From Sphingobacteriales bacterium (GTDB lineage: Bacteria; Bacteroidota; Bacteroidia; Chitinophagales; UBA2359), in the NCBI GenBank assembly GCA_016711295.1, contig JADJTE010000016.1, positions 62,001-126,000 of the forward strand: a DNA stretch of 64,000 nucleotides. Direction: 5' to 3'. The translations under genes were made by a program, and so were the position numbers. Within the stretch, counting starts at the first letter, position 1. The number at the start of each line of letters is the position of its first letter. Shown here piece after piece: positions 30,890 to 40,349 of the stretch. Under the pieces are notes generated by a model that saw nothing but the letters and a program-made list of their open reading frames with translations, made no database searches and was not told the DNA's origin.

Positions 30890-31644
30890 CGGTAGCGATA
30901 TAAAAAATTGCGGAGCGGTGTGAGGACGAGGGCGGCGGTGCGGGCTGTATGGTAGACGAATGTTTGTAGGAAATGGGGGAGTCGGTCGAATTGGGCTACG
31001 GAAATGCCTAAGCGTCCTGCCCATGATTGCAAAAAGAGTGATGCCAATACTGATGCGCATATCTTGCGTTGTTGTGAGCGGTAGGGCGGCAGTATGACAT
31101 CGAACAATAGGATATATCGGTTTTGGTTGGTGTCGTTCCAAGCGGTATGTTCGTGTGCGTCGCAGAACAATAGTAGTTTGCCGTCTTGCCATGCCTTATC
31201 TTCGCCGCGAACGCGAAAGCCGCAATGGGGCAATCCTTCGGGGACGTATAGCCCGAGATGGCATCGGGCGATGGCGTTGGTATCGCCGTTGTGTGGTTTG
31301 ATGCGGCTATGTGCTTCGAGTAGGTTGAAGGAGGCAGATACCATGCCCGGTATTTGGCGCAATAGGGATATGGTTTGCGGGCATTTATTACAATTGTCTT
31401 GCATAGTTATGCCCCAAGCCATTAATGGGAATGTTTTCCAGCTTTTGGCTTGTGTCACCAAATTTTTATCGAAATAGGGCATCAATTGGGTGTTTTGTTG
31501 GACAATTGCATCTAATTCGGCGCGAATGGTTTGCCAATTGTGTTCTATATTGGCAGCCCAATCGAATTGGGTAGCGTCGTAGTAGGGTGGTTCGCTGCCT
31601 TTGAAGCCGTTGCGCTCAAAAAAGGAATACCATATAGCGGACAT
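30886..31644 (-). CDS. aspartyl/asparaginyl beta-hydroxylase-family dioxygenase, copy 2
   Basis: 252 residues, clear paralogue of the gene at 29349-30134. 'IKPHNGDTNAIARCHLGLYVP', 'FCDAHEHTAWND' and 'NRYILLFDVILPP' keep the metal and co-substrate residues; 'NCNKCP' is conserved. The TAA stop is formed by the terminal bases of the adjoining inverted-repeat element, so the last codons may have been altered by the insertion. Duplicate genes separated by identical elements suggest duplication by recombination between elements. Confidence 0.85.
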   Translation of the reverse strand: MSAIWYSFFERNGFKGSEPPYYDATQFDWAANIEHNWQTIRAELDAIVQQNTQLMPYFDKNLVTQAKSWKTFPLMAWGITMQDNCNKCPQTISLLRQIPGMVSASFNLLEAHSRIKPHNGDTNAIARCHLGLYVPEGLPHCGFRVRGEDKAWQDGKLLLFCDAHEHTAWNDTNQNRYILLFDVILPPYRSQQRKICASVLASLFLQSWAGRLGISVAQFDRLPHFLQTFVYHTARTAALVLTPLRNFLYRYR

Positions 31645-31672
31645 ATAGTTGATGGGGATTGTGGGTTAATTT

Positions 31673-32414
31673 ATAACTATTTAGGTGGTTTTGCTGCTCA
31701 TTTGTTTATTGTTGCTTTGTAGTGCTGTTTCTTCGCAACTATTTAGGTGGTTTTGCTGCTCATTTGTTTATTGTTGCTTTGTAGTGCTGTTTCTTCGTAA
31801 CTATTTAAGCAGTTTTATCTCTCACTTGTGTATTATTACTTTGTAGTTCTGTTTCTTCTTTTTTTGTCTTGACACAAAAAAAAAGAAGCAAAAAGTCAAG
31901 CCTTGATTTTGCTTTCGCTAAAATGCTGCATTACAGGCGTGCCTAAATCCAAGGCGAAGTTCTTACGGGGCTTCGTAGGTGCGTTTTGAGCTGTCGCTGT
32001 GGATTTAGGAAACAGCCACGCCTTTCATTCCGCATTTCTTAACGCGAGCAAAATAAGGGCGAGGAAAAAAAATGCGACCTACAAACATAAATCGGAGCAG
32101 AGAAGTACATTGCTTAGATAGTTGTATTTCTTCTTTTTTTATCTTGGTACAATCTGCTTTAATTGAGATAGAAAGCAAAAAAGGTGAAGCCTTGATTTTA
32201 TTTTCGCTAAAATACTGCATTACGTGGCGTGCCTACATCCAATGCGAAGTTCTTGCAGAGCTTCGTAGGCATATTTAGAATTATCGCTGTGGATTTAGGA
32301 AACAGGACATGCCTTGTGAGTGAAGTCGAACAACATGCGCAAAATAAGGGCGAGAAAAAAATGCGACCTACAAACATAAATCAGAGCAAAGAAGTACATT
32401 GCTTGGATAGTTAC
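31673..32414. mobile_element. array of type-A TIR elements and 62-bp left-end repeats
   Basis: Two 62-bp left-end units (starting 31673 and 31735) precede a near-complete copy from 31797 to about 32124. The distal part of another copy runs to 32414 (GGATAGTTAC). The left-end units each end 'gtgctgtttcttc', the same internal point at which other copies are interrupted. The right end is 1 bp from the stop codon of sulfotransferase 3. More diverged than the other copies. Confidence 0.8.
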
Positions 32415-32415
32415 G

Positions 32416-33490
32416 TTAATGTTTTAGTCGGGCAATAATTGCTAATCGCCAACGAATGGGGAGCCAAAAATAGTATCGGGCAAAAAACCAATAGATGGGC
32501 AGGGCATAAATGAGGGCGGGGAGGTGTCGGAGTAGGCTTATTATTTGTTGGGGTAGCTTGGCGGGTTGGGTGGGGATATAGCCGAATTGTTGCCCTATAT
32601 TGCCGCATATTAGTTCGGCAAAAATTATTTGGGAAGGAGACAGGTTTTGCCGCCATGATTCGCTGCGCATGGGATTAATGGGGCGGGATAGGTCTGTCCA
32701 TTTTTTTTGTTGTCGTGGATTGTTGGCTAATTCGTTGGTATGGGTGGCTATCCAATGTTTTATGGGTTCGTGTGATTGTGACATTTGTGTATCGAAGGGG
32801 ATTTGCAAAAATAAACATAATTGCCGTATTTTGTTTTCGTTGTCATGCACTAATTTTTCGTAAGGTAGCCAAAAAAAGCGGTCGGGCATGGCTTGGGTAT
32901 ATTGCGATAGGATATTAAAATGTTCGCGCCAACGGAGTAGGCGCACGGTGGGGTGTGATGATGGGATTGCCTTTGCTTTGTTGGCTGGAATTGAATACGG
33001 CGCGGTAGTCGCGTAGGCTGATGATGAATTTGGCATCGGGGAAAAGTTGTAGCAATTGAGGTAGATAGGATACGTAGCTGGGGTTTTTGTCGGCAATACA
33101 GCGTACTTGGTCGTTGCTGCGCTCTAAATAGTACATATTTAATAGGAATAGGCGGCAGGCATTGGCATAATTGAGGGGTTTGTATTGTTGTAGTTGTTGT
33201 TGGAGTTGGGTATAATTTAGTTTCCATATATCGATTTGTTTGTCTTTGCGCAATGTGTGGTAATATGTTCTTATGTCTTGGAACAATTCATCGGGATTGA
33301 TGGCTGTTTGATGGGCATATTTTGAGTAGAAGGTCATTACGAATTTTGTTTCGGGAGTGGATAGGCAATGGGGGTTGGCATTGAGTATTTGGTTGATAAG
33401 TGTAGTGCCGCTGCGCCCGATTCCGATAATAAAATGTAATTGTGGTAGTGTAGTATGATTGGGTTGGGGTTGAGTAGTGGTAGTGGTCAT
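32416..33490 (-). CDS. PAPS-dependent sulfotransferase 3 (one homopolymer frameshift)
   Basis: About 358 residues once one base is removed from the run at 32950-32953. The first frame (33490 to about 32950) has 'FIIGIGRSGTTLINQILNANP' and 'SLRDYRAVFNSSQQS'; the second has 'LSRPINPMRSESWRQNLSPS' and 'AELICGNIGQQFGY' as in the paralogues. Closest in sequence to copies 4 and 5 (shared 'FVMTFYSKYAH'-like stretch). Lies 21 bp after sulfotransferase 4 on the same strand, so probably co-transcribed. Confidence 0.87.
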
Positions 33491-33511
33491 GTCGGAGGGT
33501 TTTGTTTTTGT

Positions 33512-34566
33512 TTATCGTTGTAGTTTTAAGTATTTGATGAGCATCATTCGGAGTTGTAGGGGTAGGTAATAATAATGGGCATATATCCAGTAGGCAAGAT
33601 AGCCATATATTAGCTGCGGTAGATGGGATAAGATGAGTTTCATTTTTTGCCCTTTATTCAATGGTGTTTCGGGTAGGTAGCCCAATTGTTTGCCTATATT
33701 GCCACAGAGCCAGTCGGCGAGGGCTATTTGTTGCGGGCTTAGGTGTTTGCGCCACGATTGTTGTTGGTGGGTATAGGTTGTTTGTGCGAGATTGCTCCAT
33801 TTCTTGTATTTTCTTGCTTGCAGGTCAGTTGTTTGGCTATGTTTGTTTGCCCATTGTTTGAGTCTTTCGTTAGATGATAGCATATTGTCATGCCAAGGTA
33901 TGCCGAGATATTGGCAGATGATTTGGGTGTTTATTTTGGGTTGTGTGCTTAGTTGTTCGTAGCTTACCCAGAGCAGGCGATGGGGTATGGTTTGTTTGAG
34001 GTTTAATAGATGTTGGTAATGATGTTTCCATAATAGCAATAAGAATATAGAGTTGGTATATCGATTATCACTTGATTGGAGGTGTGAGTGCCATACGGCA
34101 CGATAATCGCGTTGGTGACGATAAATTGGGTATCGGGGAATAGGGTTAATAGCTGATGGGTGTAGAGGGTATAATTGGGGTTTTTATCTACGATACATTG
34201 TACTGTGTCGTTGCTGCGTTGGAGGTAATGGGTATGTAATAGGAAGCTGCGGCATACTTGTTGGTAGTCTGTCGGGGGGCTTGTATGTAGGGTATGTTTA
34301 AAAGCGGCTTGGTCGAAGTGCCATACGCTGTGGTTGTTATGCTTTTTGTTGGGCGAACGCAATTGGTAATAGCGCGATATATCGCCGATGAATTGTTTTA
34401 GGGGCAGTGGTTGTTTGTGGGCATATTTGTTGTAGAACGTCATTATAAATTGGCGTTCGGGAGTAGATAGACAGTAGGGATTAGCGTTGAGCATTTGCGA
34501 CAGTAGGGTAGTGCCGCTTCGCCCTACGCCAAGTATAAAGTAGATGGGTACAGAAGTGTGGGGCAT
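33512..34566 (-). CDS. PAPS-dependent sulfotransferase 4 (one frameshift)
   Basis: About 352 residues if one base is added near 34109-34112, giving 'NRDYRAVWHSHLQSS' in phase. N-terminal 'FILGVGRSGTTLLSQMLNANP' is the 5'-phosphosulfate loop; 'LLWVSYEQLS' replaces the usual RYEDL; 'ADWLCGNIGKQLGY' is the shared C-terminal motif. Start at ATG 34566, just downstream of a repeat array that may hold its promoter. Confidence 0.87.
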
Positions 34567-34582
34567 TGGGTAGGGTTATTTT

Positions 34583-35032
34583 GTAACTATTTAAGTAGCT
34601 TTATCATTTACTTATTCATTGTTATTTTGTAACTATTTAGGTAGCCTTATCATTCGCTTATTCATTGTTATTTTATAACTATTTAGGTGGTTTTGTCACT
34701 CACTTGGCTATTATTGCTTTGTAGTGCTGTTTCTTCTTTTTGTCTTGACACAAAAAGAAGCAAAAAAGTCAAGCCTTGATTTTGCCTTCGCTAAAATGCT
34801 CCATTACAGGCGTGCCTAAATCCAAGGCGAAGTACTTGCAAGGCTTCGTAGGTGCGTTTTGAGTTGTCGCTGTGGATTTAGGAAACAAGCCACGCCTTGT
34901 GAGCGAAGTCGAACAACATGCGCAAAATAATGGCGGGAAAAAAAATGCGACCTACAAACATAAATTAGAGCAAAGAAGTACATTGTCTAAATAGTTACAT
35001 CAGGACAAGGAAGTATATTGCTAAATAGATAC
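34583..35032. mobile_element. type-A TIR element with two 46-bp left-end repeats
   Basis: GTAACTATTTAAG at 34583 and GTAACTATTTAGG at 34629 begin two 46-bp units. A complete copy runs from 34675 to 34998 (CTAAATAGTTAC), and an extra right-end fragment (CTAAATAGATAC) ends at 35032, 1 bp before the stop codon of sulfotransferase 5. Confidence 0.82.
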
Positions 35033-35033
35033 A

Positions 35034-36122
35034 TTATTTTTTGACTTTGAGGTATTTGACCAATTTTATTCTAACCGATAGCGGAAGGCGATAATAATAT
35101 TTGGCAAAAATAAGGTAGGCAAATAGGGCATAGATTAGTTGGGGTAGGTTTTTTGAGTATATAAATATGCGTTGCATCAAATTGGGTTGATAAATGGGTG
35201 TATAGCCGAAATGGGTAGCTGTTTGGGCACAAATACAATCGGCGAGGGCGATGGTGCGGGGTGCTAAGGATTGTCGCCACGATTCGCCGTGTTTAGGATT
35301 GATGGGTTGGGCTAAGTCGTTCCATTTTTTAGCTTTGCGGGGTGTCATTTCGGGATGATTTTGGTGTTGTGTTAGCCAATGCCGCATATTTATGTGTGTT
35401 TCTAAGAGTTGTTGTTCAAATTGGATACCGATAAATTGACAAATTTTCTGCATTGTTTCGTGTTGTTGTACGATAATGTCTTCGTAACGAATAAACAGGA
35501 ATTTGTCGGGATAAAGTTTGTTTTGTTGGCTTAGGTAGCGATAGTTGTTGCGCCATAATAAGGCAACATGGGCGGGCAACGATATGCGTTCATTAGGGCT
35601 TTGCTGATGCGAATTGATGACAGCGCGATAGTCACGTATGCTTACGATAAATTTAGCGTTAGGGAACAAGGCTATCAATTGGGGTATGTATTGGCTATAA
35701 TCGTGTTCTTTGTCTACGATATGTGTTACTTGTTCGTTGCTTTGCCCTAAATAGTGCATCGATAGCAAAAAGGCACGGCATACATAGCTATATTGCAGCG
35801 GTTTTGGGCTATGGTGTTGGATATGATAGAGAAAATCGGCGAGGTAATATTGCCAAGTATGCAACGATGCTCTACTTTGTTTTTTGTTTTGATAATACTG
35901 TTGTATATCGGCAATGAGTTGTATGGGGTCTATGTTTTTTTGGTGTGCATATTTGTCATAAAACGTCATGATAAAATGATTTTCGGGCGTAGAGAGGCAC
36001 TGCTCCGAACCATTGAGCGATTGCATGAGTAAAGTAGTACCACTGCGCCCTATACCAACAATAAAGTGTATCTTTGCGGTATGGGCATTGCGCATGATTG
36101 CCGATAAGGTGTCAGATTTCAT
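35034..36122 (-). CDS. PAPS-dependent sulfotransferase 5
   Basis: 362 residues, intact; an alternative Met ten codons in (36095) starts closer to the family N-terminus. 'FIVGIGRSGTTLLMQSLNGSE' binds the 5'-phosphosulfate, 'SIRDYRAVINSHQQS' the 3'-phosphate, 'FLFIRYEDII' is conserved. The usual 'DKNP' Asn-Pro pair is changed to 'DKEH'. C-terminal hydrophobic stretch ('LPQLIYALFAYLIFAKYYY') is shared with copies 3 and 4 and may hold the protein at the membrane. Divergent from the flippase gene, 27 bp apart. Confidence 0.92.
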   Translation of the reverse strand: MKSDTLSAIMRNAHTAKIHFIVGIGRSGTTLLMQSLNGSEQCLSTPENHFIMTFYDKYAHQKNIDPIQLIADIQQYYQNKKQSRASLHTWQYYLADFLYHIQHHSPKPLQYSYVCRAFLLSMHYLGQSNEQVTHIVDKEHDYSQYIPQLIALFPNAKFIVSIRDYRAVINSHQQSPNERISLPAHVALLWRNNYRYLSQQNKLYPDKFLFIRYEDIIVQQHETMQKICQFIGIQFEQQLLETHINMRHWLTQHQNHPEMTPRKAKKWNDLAQPINPKHGESWRQSLAPRTIALADCICAQTATHFGYTPIYQPNLMQRIFIYSKNLPQLIYALFAYLIFAKYYYRLPLSVRIKLVKYLKVKK

Positions 36123-36149
36123 AGGGTTTATCTTTTAAAAAATAATTTT

Positions 36150-37450
36150 GTGCGAAAAAAAATAAAAACGACTCTTGTTTATATTGCGAGCAATATCATT
36201 TATCAATTGCCGCCTGTTCTATTGCTTCCTTTCTTGACGCGCTACCTATCACAAGCCGATTATGGTATCGTGACGCTATTCACCAAAATGACCGCTTTGC
36301 TGTTGCCTATATGTACGCTGGGCATTAAATTGGTGACAAAGAAAGGATTTTATTGGCATAATAAGAATGATTTCAGCATATTTTTTACAACGGCTTTGTT
36401 GCTACCCTTTATAAGCCTGCCCATAGTAGGCATAGCATTGTGGCTAATGGGAGATAAAATAACGCAATGGTGGGGCTATCCCGTACAATGGCTTTGGGCT
36501 ATACCTGTTTTTGTGGCTTGCCGTCATGCTTTCTTATTGGGATTAGACCAGTTTAGGGCACTCAAAAAACCTTTGCAGTATGCTTTGTTCAAAAACGGAG
36601 CGGCTTTGTTAGAAATAGGTATTACAGTATTGCTCATTACTACCTATAATATGACCTACGATGGGCGTATATTGGGCATTATAGCGGCAAAAATGCTGTT
36701 TGCGCTGCTTGCATTGGGCTGGTTATGGACTATGGGGCAATGGCGATGGGGTTTCAACCTCGATTTTGCACGGCATATTGCTGCCGAAGGTTTGCGTGCC
36801 TTACCTATTTTGGTAGCCAGCGTAGCCTTTAAATTGTTGGATACTTTTTTGGTGGCTTATTACTTAGGCAACGATGCTACGGGCATATATGGCTTGGCTT
36901 TGCGAGTAGCCTCAGCGGTGGCATTGGTACAAACAGGGCTATTGTTAGCCACACAACCCGCATTGATGGAACAACTATCTAAGCCAAAAGAAAACAAAAC
37001 AAGCACCAAGATAGCCCAATATTTATTGTTAGAGTGGTTATTGTTTGTCTTTGCTGCTGTGGTATTGGCTTGGGTGGTCGTGCCTATTATATTTCCGTAT
37101 TATATCGATGCAAAATTTAACGATGCTATCACATTATTGTTGCCACTTTCATTGGGGCTTGTCTTGTTGGGCATAGCCCAGAGCCTAAGCACATTTTTTG
37201 TATTTTTGGACAATATCGACCGCTCAACATAGGTATATTGGTGGGCTTATTGACACTATTGGTCAGTACGGCTTGGGCTGCGCCACACTATGGATTGATA
37301 GGCATTGCTTGGGCAAGCTGTATAGCTTACGCTGTGCCTGTTGTGTTTCAATTGTATTATTTGCCGCAAATCTATGCGATACCTTGGGGCAAGGCATTGC
37401 ATGATTTTGTAACGTCAATGCGTTCATTTATTCATAGAAGGACGCAATAA
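36150..37450 (+). CDS. Wzx-like polysaccharide flippase (one frameshift near C-terminus)
   Basis: MATE/MOP-superfamily polytopic membrane protein that would flip lipid-linked sugar units across the inner membrane. The N-terminus 'NIIYQLPPVLLLPFLTRYLSQADYGIVTLF' is typical of polysaccharide transporters (PST family). The first frame ends at 37232; one added C near 37221-37226 continues it as 'RLNIGILVGLLTLL' to the stop at 37450, giving about 434 residues and the usual 12-14 membrane spans. Position next to five sulfotransferases and an O-acyltransferase supports a surface polysaccharide assembly role. Confidence 0.88.
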
Positions 37451-37467
37451 ATTGCATATTAGTAGGT

Positions 37468-37763
37468 ATATCCTCCTGTGGAGACGCGATTCATCGCGTC
37501 TTGGTGGGTATATCCTCCTGTGGAGACGCGATAAATCGCGTCTTTACATATGTATCTATGGGGGGATACACAATATTTTTTCTATTTGGGTATATTTGTT
37601 GGTCTTGACACAATATTTTTCCCCTTTTGATATATCTGTCTATATGTGGAGACGCAATTAATCGCGTCTTGGTGGGTATATCCTCCTGTGGAGACGCGAT
37701 TCATCGCGTCTTGGTGGGTGTATCTTCCTGTGGAGACGCGATAAATCGCGTCTCTACGTTGTT
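37468..37763. repeat. five dispersed-in-tandem hairpin repeats (GGAGACGCGAT...ATCGCGTCT)
   Basis: Five palindromic units of about 24 bp (GAGACGCGATTCATCGCGTCTT or close variants), four of them in the context 'tcctcctgtggagacgcg...tcttggtgggt'. They start near 37480, 37520, 37650, 37690 and 37732. This palindrome is a known style of dispersed intergenic repeat in Bacteroidota and Cyanobacteria. Located immediately after the flippase stop; one or more units may end transcription. Remaining DNA to 37950 has nothing recognisable. Confidence 0.8.
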
Positions 37764-37955
37764 TATTGGGGATGGGTGATGCGAACAAAATAATAACGGG
37801 GAATAAATATGACCTGTAAATGAAAATCGGTACAAAAAAAATCGTTGCCTAAATGGTATTCCTTTTTTTCATGGCGATACGGCATATTTGTTGTGTTTTT
37901 ATGCCATTTAACATTTGTTATTTCATTATTTTGGTTTTGTTATAGCACAAAAACC

Positions 37956-37996
37956 AAAAAGACCTTATAGCCTATTGTGGGTTATAAGGTCTTTTT
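37956..37996 (-). terminator. hairpin terminator for the 38021-39025 gene
   Basis: 14-bp perfect stem, AAAAAGACCTTATA (37956-37969) with TATAAGGTCTTTTT (37983-37996), loop of 13 bases, A-run on one side and T-run on the other, so it can work in both directions. It lies 25 bp past the stop of the minus-strand gene. A second weaker hairpin (TTTTGGTTTT / AAAAACCAAAA) sits at 37929-37959. Confidence 0.8.
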
Positions 37997-38020
37997 TATA
38001 GGCAGCAAATAGATGGATGT

Positions 38021-39025
38021 TTAATTGTTTTGTTTTGTGACACTGATGCGTCCGTCTTCGGTGTCGCTTTGGTTATAGGCAATCAAAAATTGTAGGGTAG
38101 CACTGCCGTCGCTCAATTCGTCGGCTAAAAAATTGCTCGACAATTGGGCTTCTATTACCGTAGCATCGGCGGGCAGCTCGCTGTGTTCGCTGCTCGATAG
38201 CCATACATATAAACGGGTATTGCCCGTATTAGAGATTTCAAAACTATTAGCCGTTGTAAAGTTGCCCGTCAAAATAGTTTTTCGAGTGAATGCGCCTACT
38301 ACTACGTCGTTGCTATTGGGGTCGGGTGTTTCGGTGGGTTTGGTTGTAATGGTTCGGAAATATTTAGATTCGTAGAAGGTTTCGACCATAGCCAAATCGG
38401 GGTGATAATATACAGACAACTGAAAGAAGGCTTTGTGCATCGCATCGGCTACGGCAATACGCGCATCTTCGGCAGCTTTGCGCAATTGGCTATCGCTGCC
38501 TTCCAAACCTTGTTGCGTACTGCGTAGGGTATTGGTTTGGGTGAGCCATGTATCTATGGTAGTGGTAAGTGTGGCTAAATCGGGGTGGTTGATGGTGCGG
38601 AGGTTAGCCAACAGACTGCTTACACTGCCCAATCGCGCCTCATAGGTGCCGCTCTGAAACGGAGCGCGACCATTGGGCAGGAGCGAAGTGTAGTCGCCTG
38701 TTTCCATATCAAACACATTTTGGATAGCAACGTCCCAACGCCGAATATGCGTACTGCTCAATTCCATAATGGCTTTCCTGAAATCTTGCGTGCGACCCTC
38801 ATAAAAAGCAGCATTGCTCTGCACAGCATTATAAGTATCGGTATAGGTAGTTGCCAAAGGTACTAAGGCTTGATGAATGGTAGCAATAGTAGGATTGACA
38901 AGAGCAGCACGCGCTAATTTGTCTAAATGGTCGCGCAATAGCGAGTTCATGCGTTTGAAATTGCTGCGCGTGGCATTAGCAAAAAAATTACGAAGCTGAA
39001 CAAAATTGACAGGTTGGTAGTTCAT
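38021..39025 (-). CDS. unrecognised protein with helical N-terminal and beta-rich C-terminal parts
   Basis: 334 residues, no signal peptide. Residues 1-220 are mostly helical, with heptad-like spacing and the phrase 'MNYQPVNFVQLRNFFANATRSN'. The last about 90 residues ('FTRKTILTGNFTTANSFEISNTGNTRLYVW' in part) alternate as beta strands and end 'GRISVTKQNN'. I do not recognise the family. It stands alone: a hairpin terminator lies downstream and tandem repeats upstream. Codon use matches the neighbours, and the complete frame with a terminator supports a real gene. Confidence 0.75.
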   Translation of the reverse strand: MNYQPVNFVQLRNFFANATRSNFKRMNSLLRDHLDKLARAALVNPTIATIHQALVPLATTYTDTYNAVQSNAAFYEGRTQDFRKAIMELSSTHIRRWDVAIQNVFDMETGDYTSLLPNGRAPFQSGTYEARLGSVSSLLANLRTINHPDLATLTTTIDTWLTQTNTLRSTQQGLEGSDSQLRKAAEDARIAVADAMHKAFFQLSVYYHPDLAMVETFYESKYFRTITTKPTETPDPNSNDVVVGAFTRKTILTGNFTTANSFEISNTGNTRLYVWLSSSEHSELPADATVIEAQLSSNFLADELSDGSATLQFLIAYNQSDTEDGRISVTKQNN

Positions 39026-39224
39026 TTTTGTGAATTTAAGAAATGAATGGTTAATTATAGTAACTAATAACGCATTATTTAGATAAAAGTTGCTTATAAC
39101 AAGCGTTTTTTTGCGATATGCTAAAAAATAATTTTTTCGTTTTGGTATTATATATTCATTGCTCCAATTTAAACCTACTGTCCCATTTCGTCAGGTTTCG
39201 GCTTCGCTCAACCTGACGAAAGGA

Positions 39225-39795
39225 ATGGAATTATCGACCGTATTAGCTAATTTGAACTTACCGCCATAATCTTATCGACCATATCACCTAATTTGAACTT
39301 ACCGCGACAATATTATCGACCGTATTAGCTAATTTGAACTTACCGCCCCATTTCGTCATGTTGAGCGAAGCCGAAACATGACGAATGGAGCACTTTTATC
39401 GACCATATCACCTATTTTGAACTTACCGCCATAATCTTATCGACCATATCACCTATTTTGAACTTACTGCGACAATATTATCGACCGTATTACCTATTTT
39501 GAACTTACCGCCGTAATCTTATCGACCATATCACCTATTTTGAACTTACCGCGACAATATTATCGACCGTATTAGCTAATTTGAACTTACCGCGACAATA
39601 TTATCGACCGTATTAGCTAATTTGAACTTACCGCGACAATATTATCGACCGTATTAGCTAATTTGAACTTACCGCGACAATATTATCGACCGTATTAGCT
39701 AATTTGAACTTACCGCCGTAATCTTATCGACCATATCACCTATTTTGAACTTACCGCCATAATCTTATCGACCATATCACCGATTTGAACTTACC
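39225..39795. repeat. tandem array of about 14 units of 41 bp
   Basis: Units of the form 'atnttatcgaccrtatnrcctantttgaacttaccgcnnna' follow each other every 41 bp. Two variants alternate (…cgaccgtattagctaatttg… and …cgaccatatcacctattttg…). One stretch near 39353-39392 is interrupted by a single 'cgtcatgttgagcgaagccgaaac' hairpin unit, and an inverted version of that unit precedes the array at 39186-39226. No long frame is kept in phase; it is non-coding and lacks CRISPR-like unique spacers. Confidence 0.85.
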
Positions 39796-39805
39796 ACCCC
39801 ATTCC

Positions 39806-40206
39806 GTCATGTTGAGCGAAGCCGAAACATGACTACCGCCCTCATTCGTCATGTTGAGCGAAGCCGAAACCCGACCATTAATGCCATTCGTCATGTTGAG
39901 CGAAGCCGAAACCCGACCATTAATGCCATTCGTCATGTTGAGCGAAGCCGAAACATGACTACCACCCCCTTCCGTCATGTTGAGCGAAGCCGAAACATGA
40001 CTACCACCCCCTTCCGTCATGTTGAGCGAAACCGAAACATGACTACCGCCCTCATTCGTCATGTTGAGCGAAGCCGAAACCCGACCATTAATGCCATTCG
40101 TCATGTTGAGCGAAGCCGAAACATGACTACCGCCCCCTTCCGTCATGTTGAGCGAAGCCGAAACCCAACTACCACCTCCATTAGTCAGGTTGAGCGAAGC
40201 CGAAAC
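39806..40206. repeat. tandem array of ten units of exactly 42 bp
   Basis: The 23-bp core GTCATGTTGAGCGAAGCCGAAAC starts at 39806, 39848, 39890, 39932, 39974, 40016, 40058, 40100, 40142 and 40184, always 42 bp apart. The 19-bp intervals come in three recurring types rather than being unique. Because 42 is a multiple of three, open frames appear on both strands (14-residue repeats), but these are translation artefacts of a widely dispersed Bacteroidota intergenic repeat. Confidence 0.88.
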
Positions 40207-40239
40207 CCGACTACCAACACCCACCCACCCCAAAAAGCA

Positions 40240-40275
40240 CATAGCCCCGCTACTATCCCAAGTAGCGGGGCTATG
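40240..40275 (-). terminator. hairpin terminator after the KAS III gene
   Basis: 14-bp perfect stem CATAGCCCCGCTAC (40240-40253) / GTAGCGGGGCTATG (40262-40275) with an 8-base loop, followed on the minus strand by TGCTTTTTGG. It lies 75 bp downstream of the 40350-41363 stop codon and would end the acyl-transfer operon. Confidence 0.75.
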
Positions 40276-40349
40276 CACAGCCATAAAACCAAATGTATCA
40301 CTAACAATAAAAGCTAATCCCTAAGCATATAGCCTCCCAAAACACCCAT

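Noticed and set aside
39806..40206. CRISPR-like array of 23-bp repeats with 19-bp intervals
   Set aside because: The intervals recur in three types instead of being unique, the period is exactly 42 bp, and no cas gene is near.
39751..40317. Open reading frames on both strands encoding 14-residue repeats
   Set aside because: They arise because the 42-bp repeat is a multiple of three. The translation is a known artefact of this dispersed repeat, and both strands are open.
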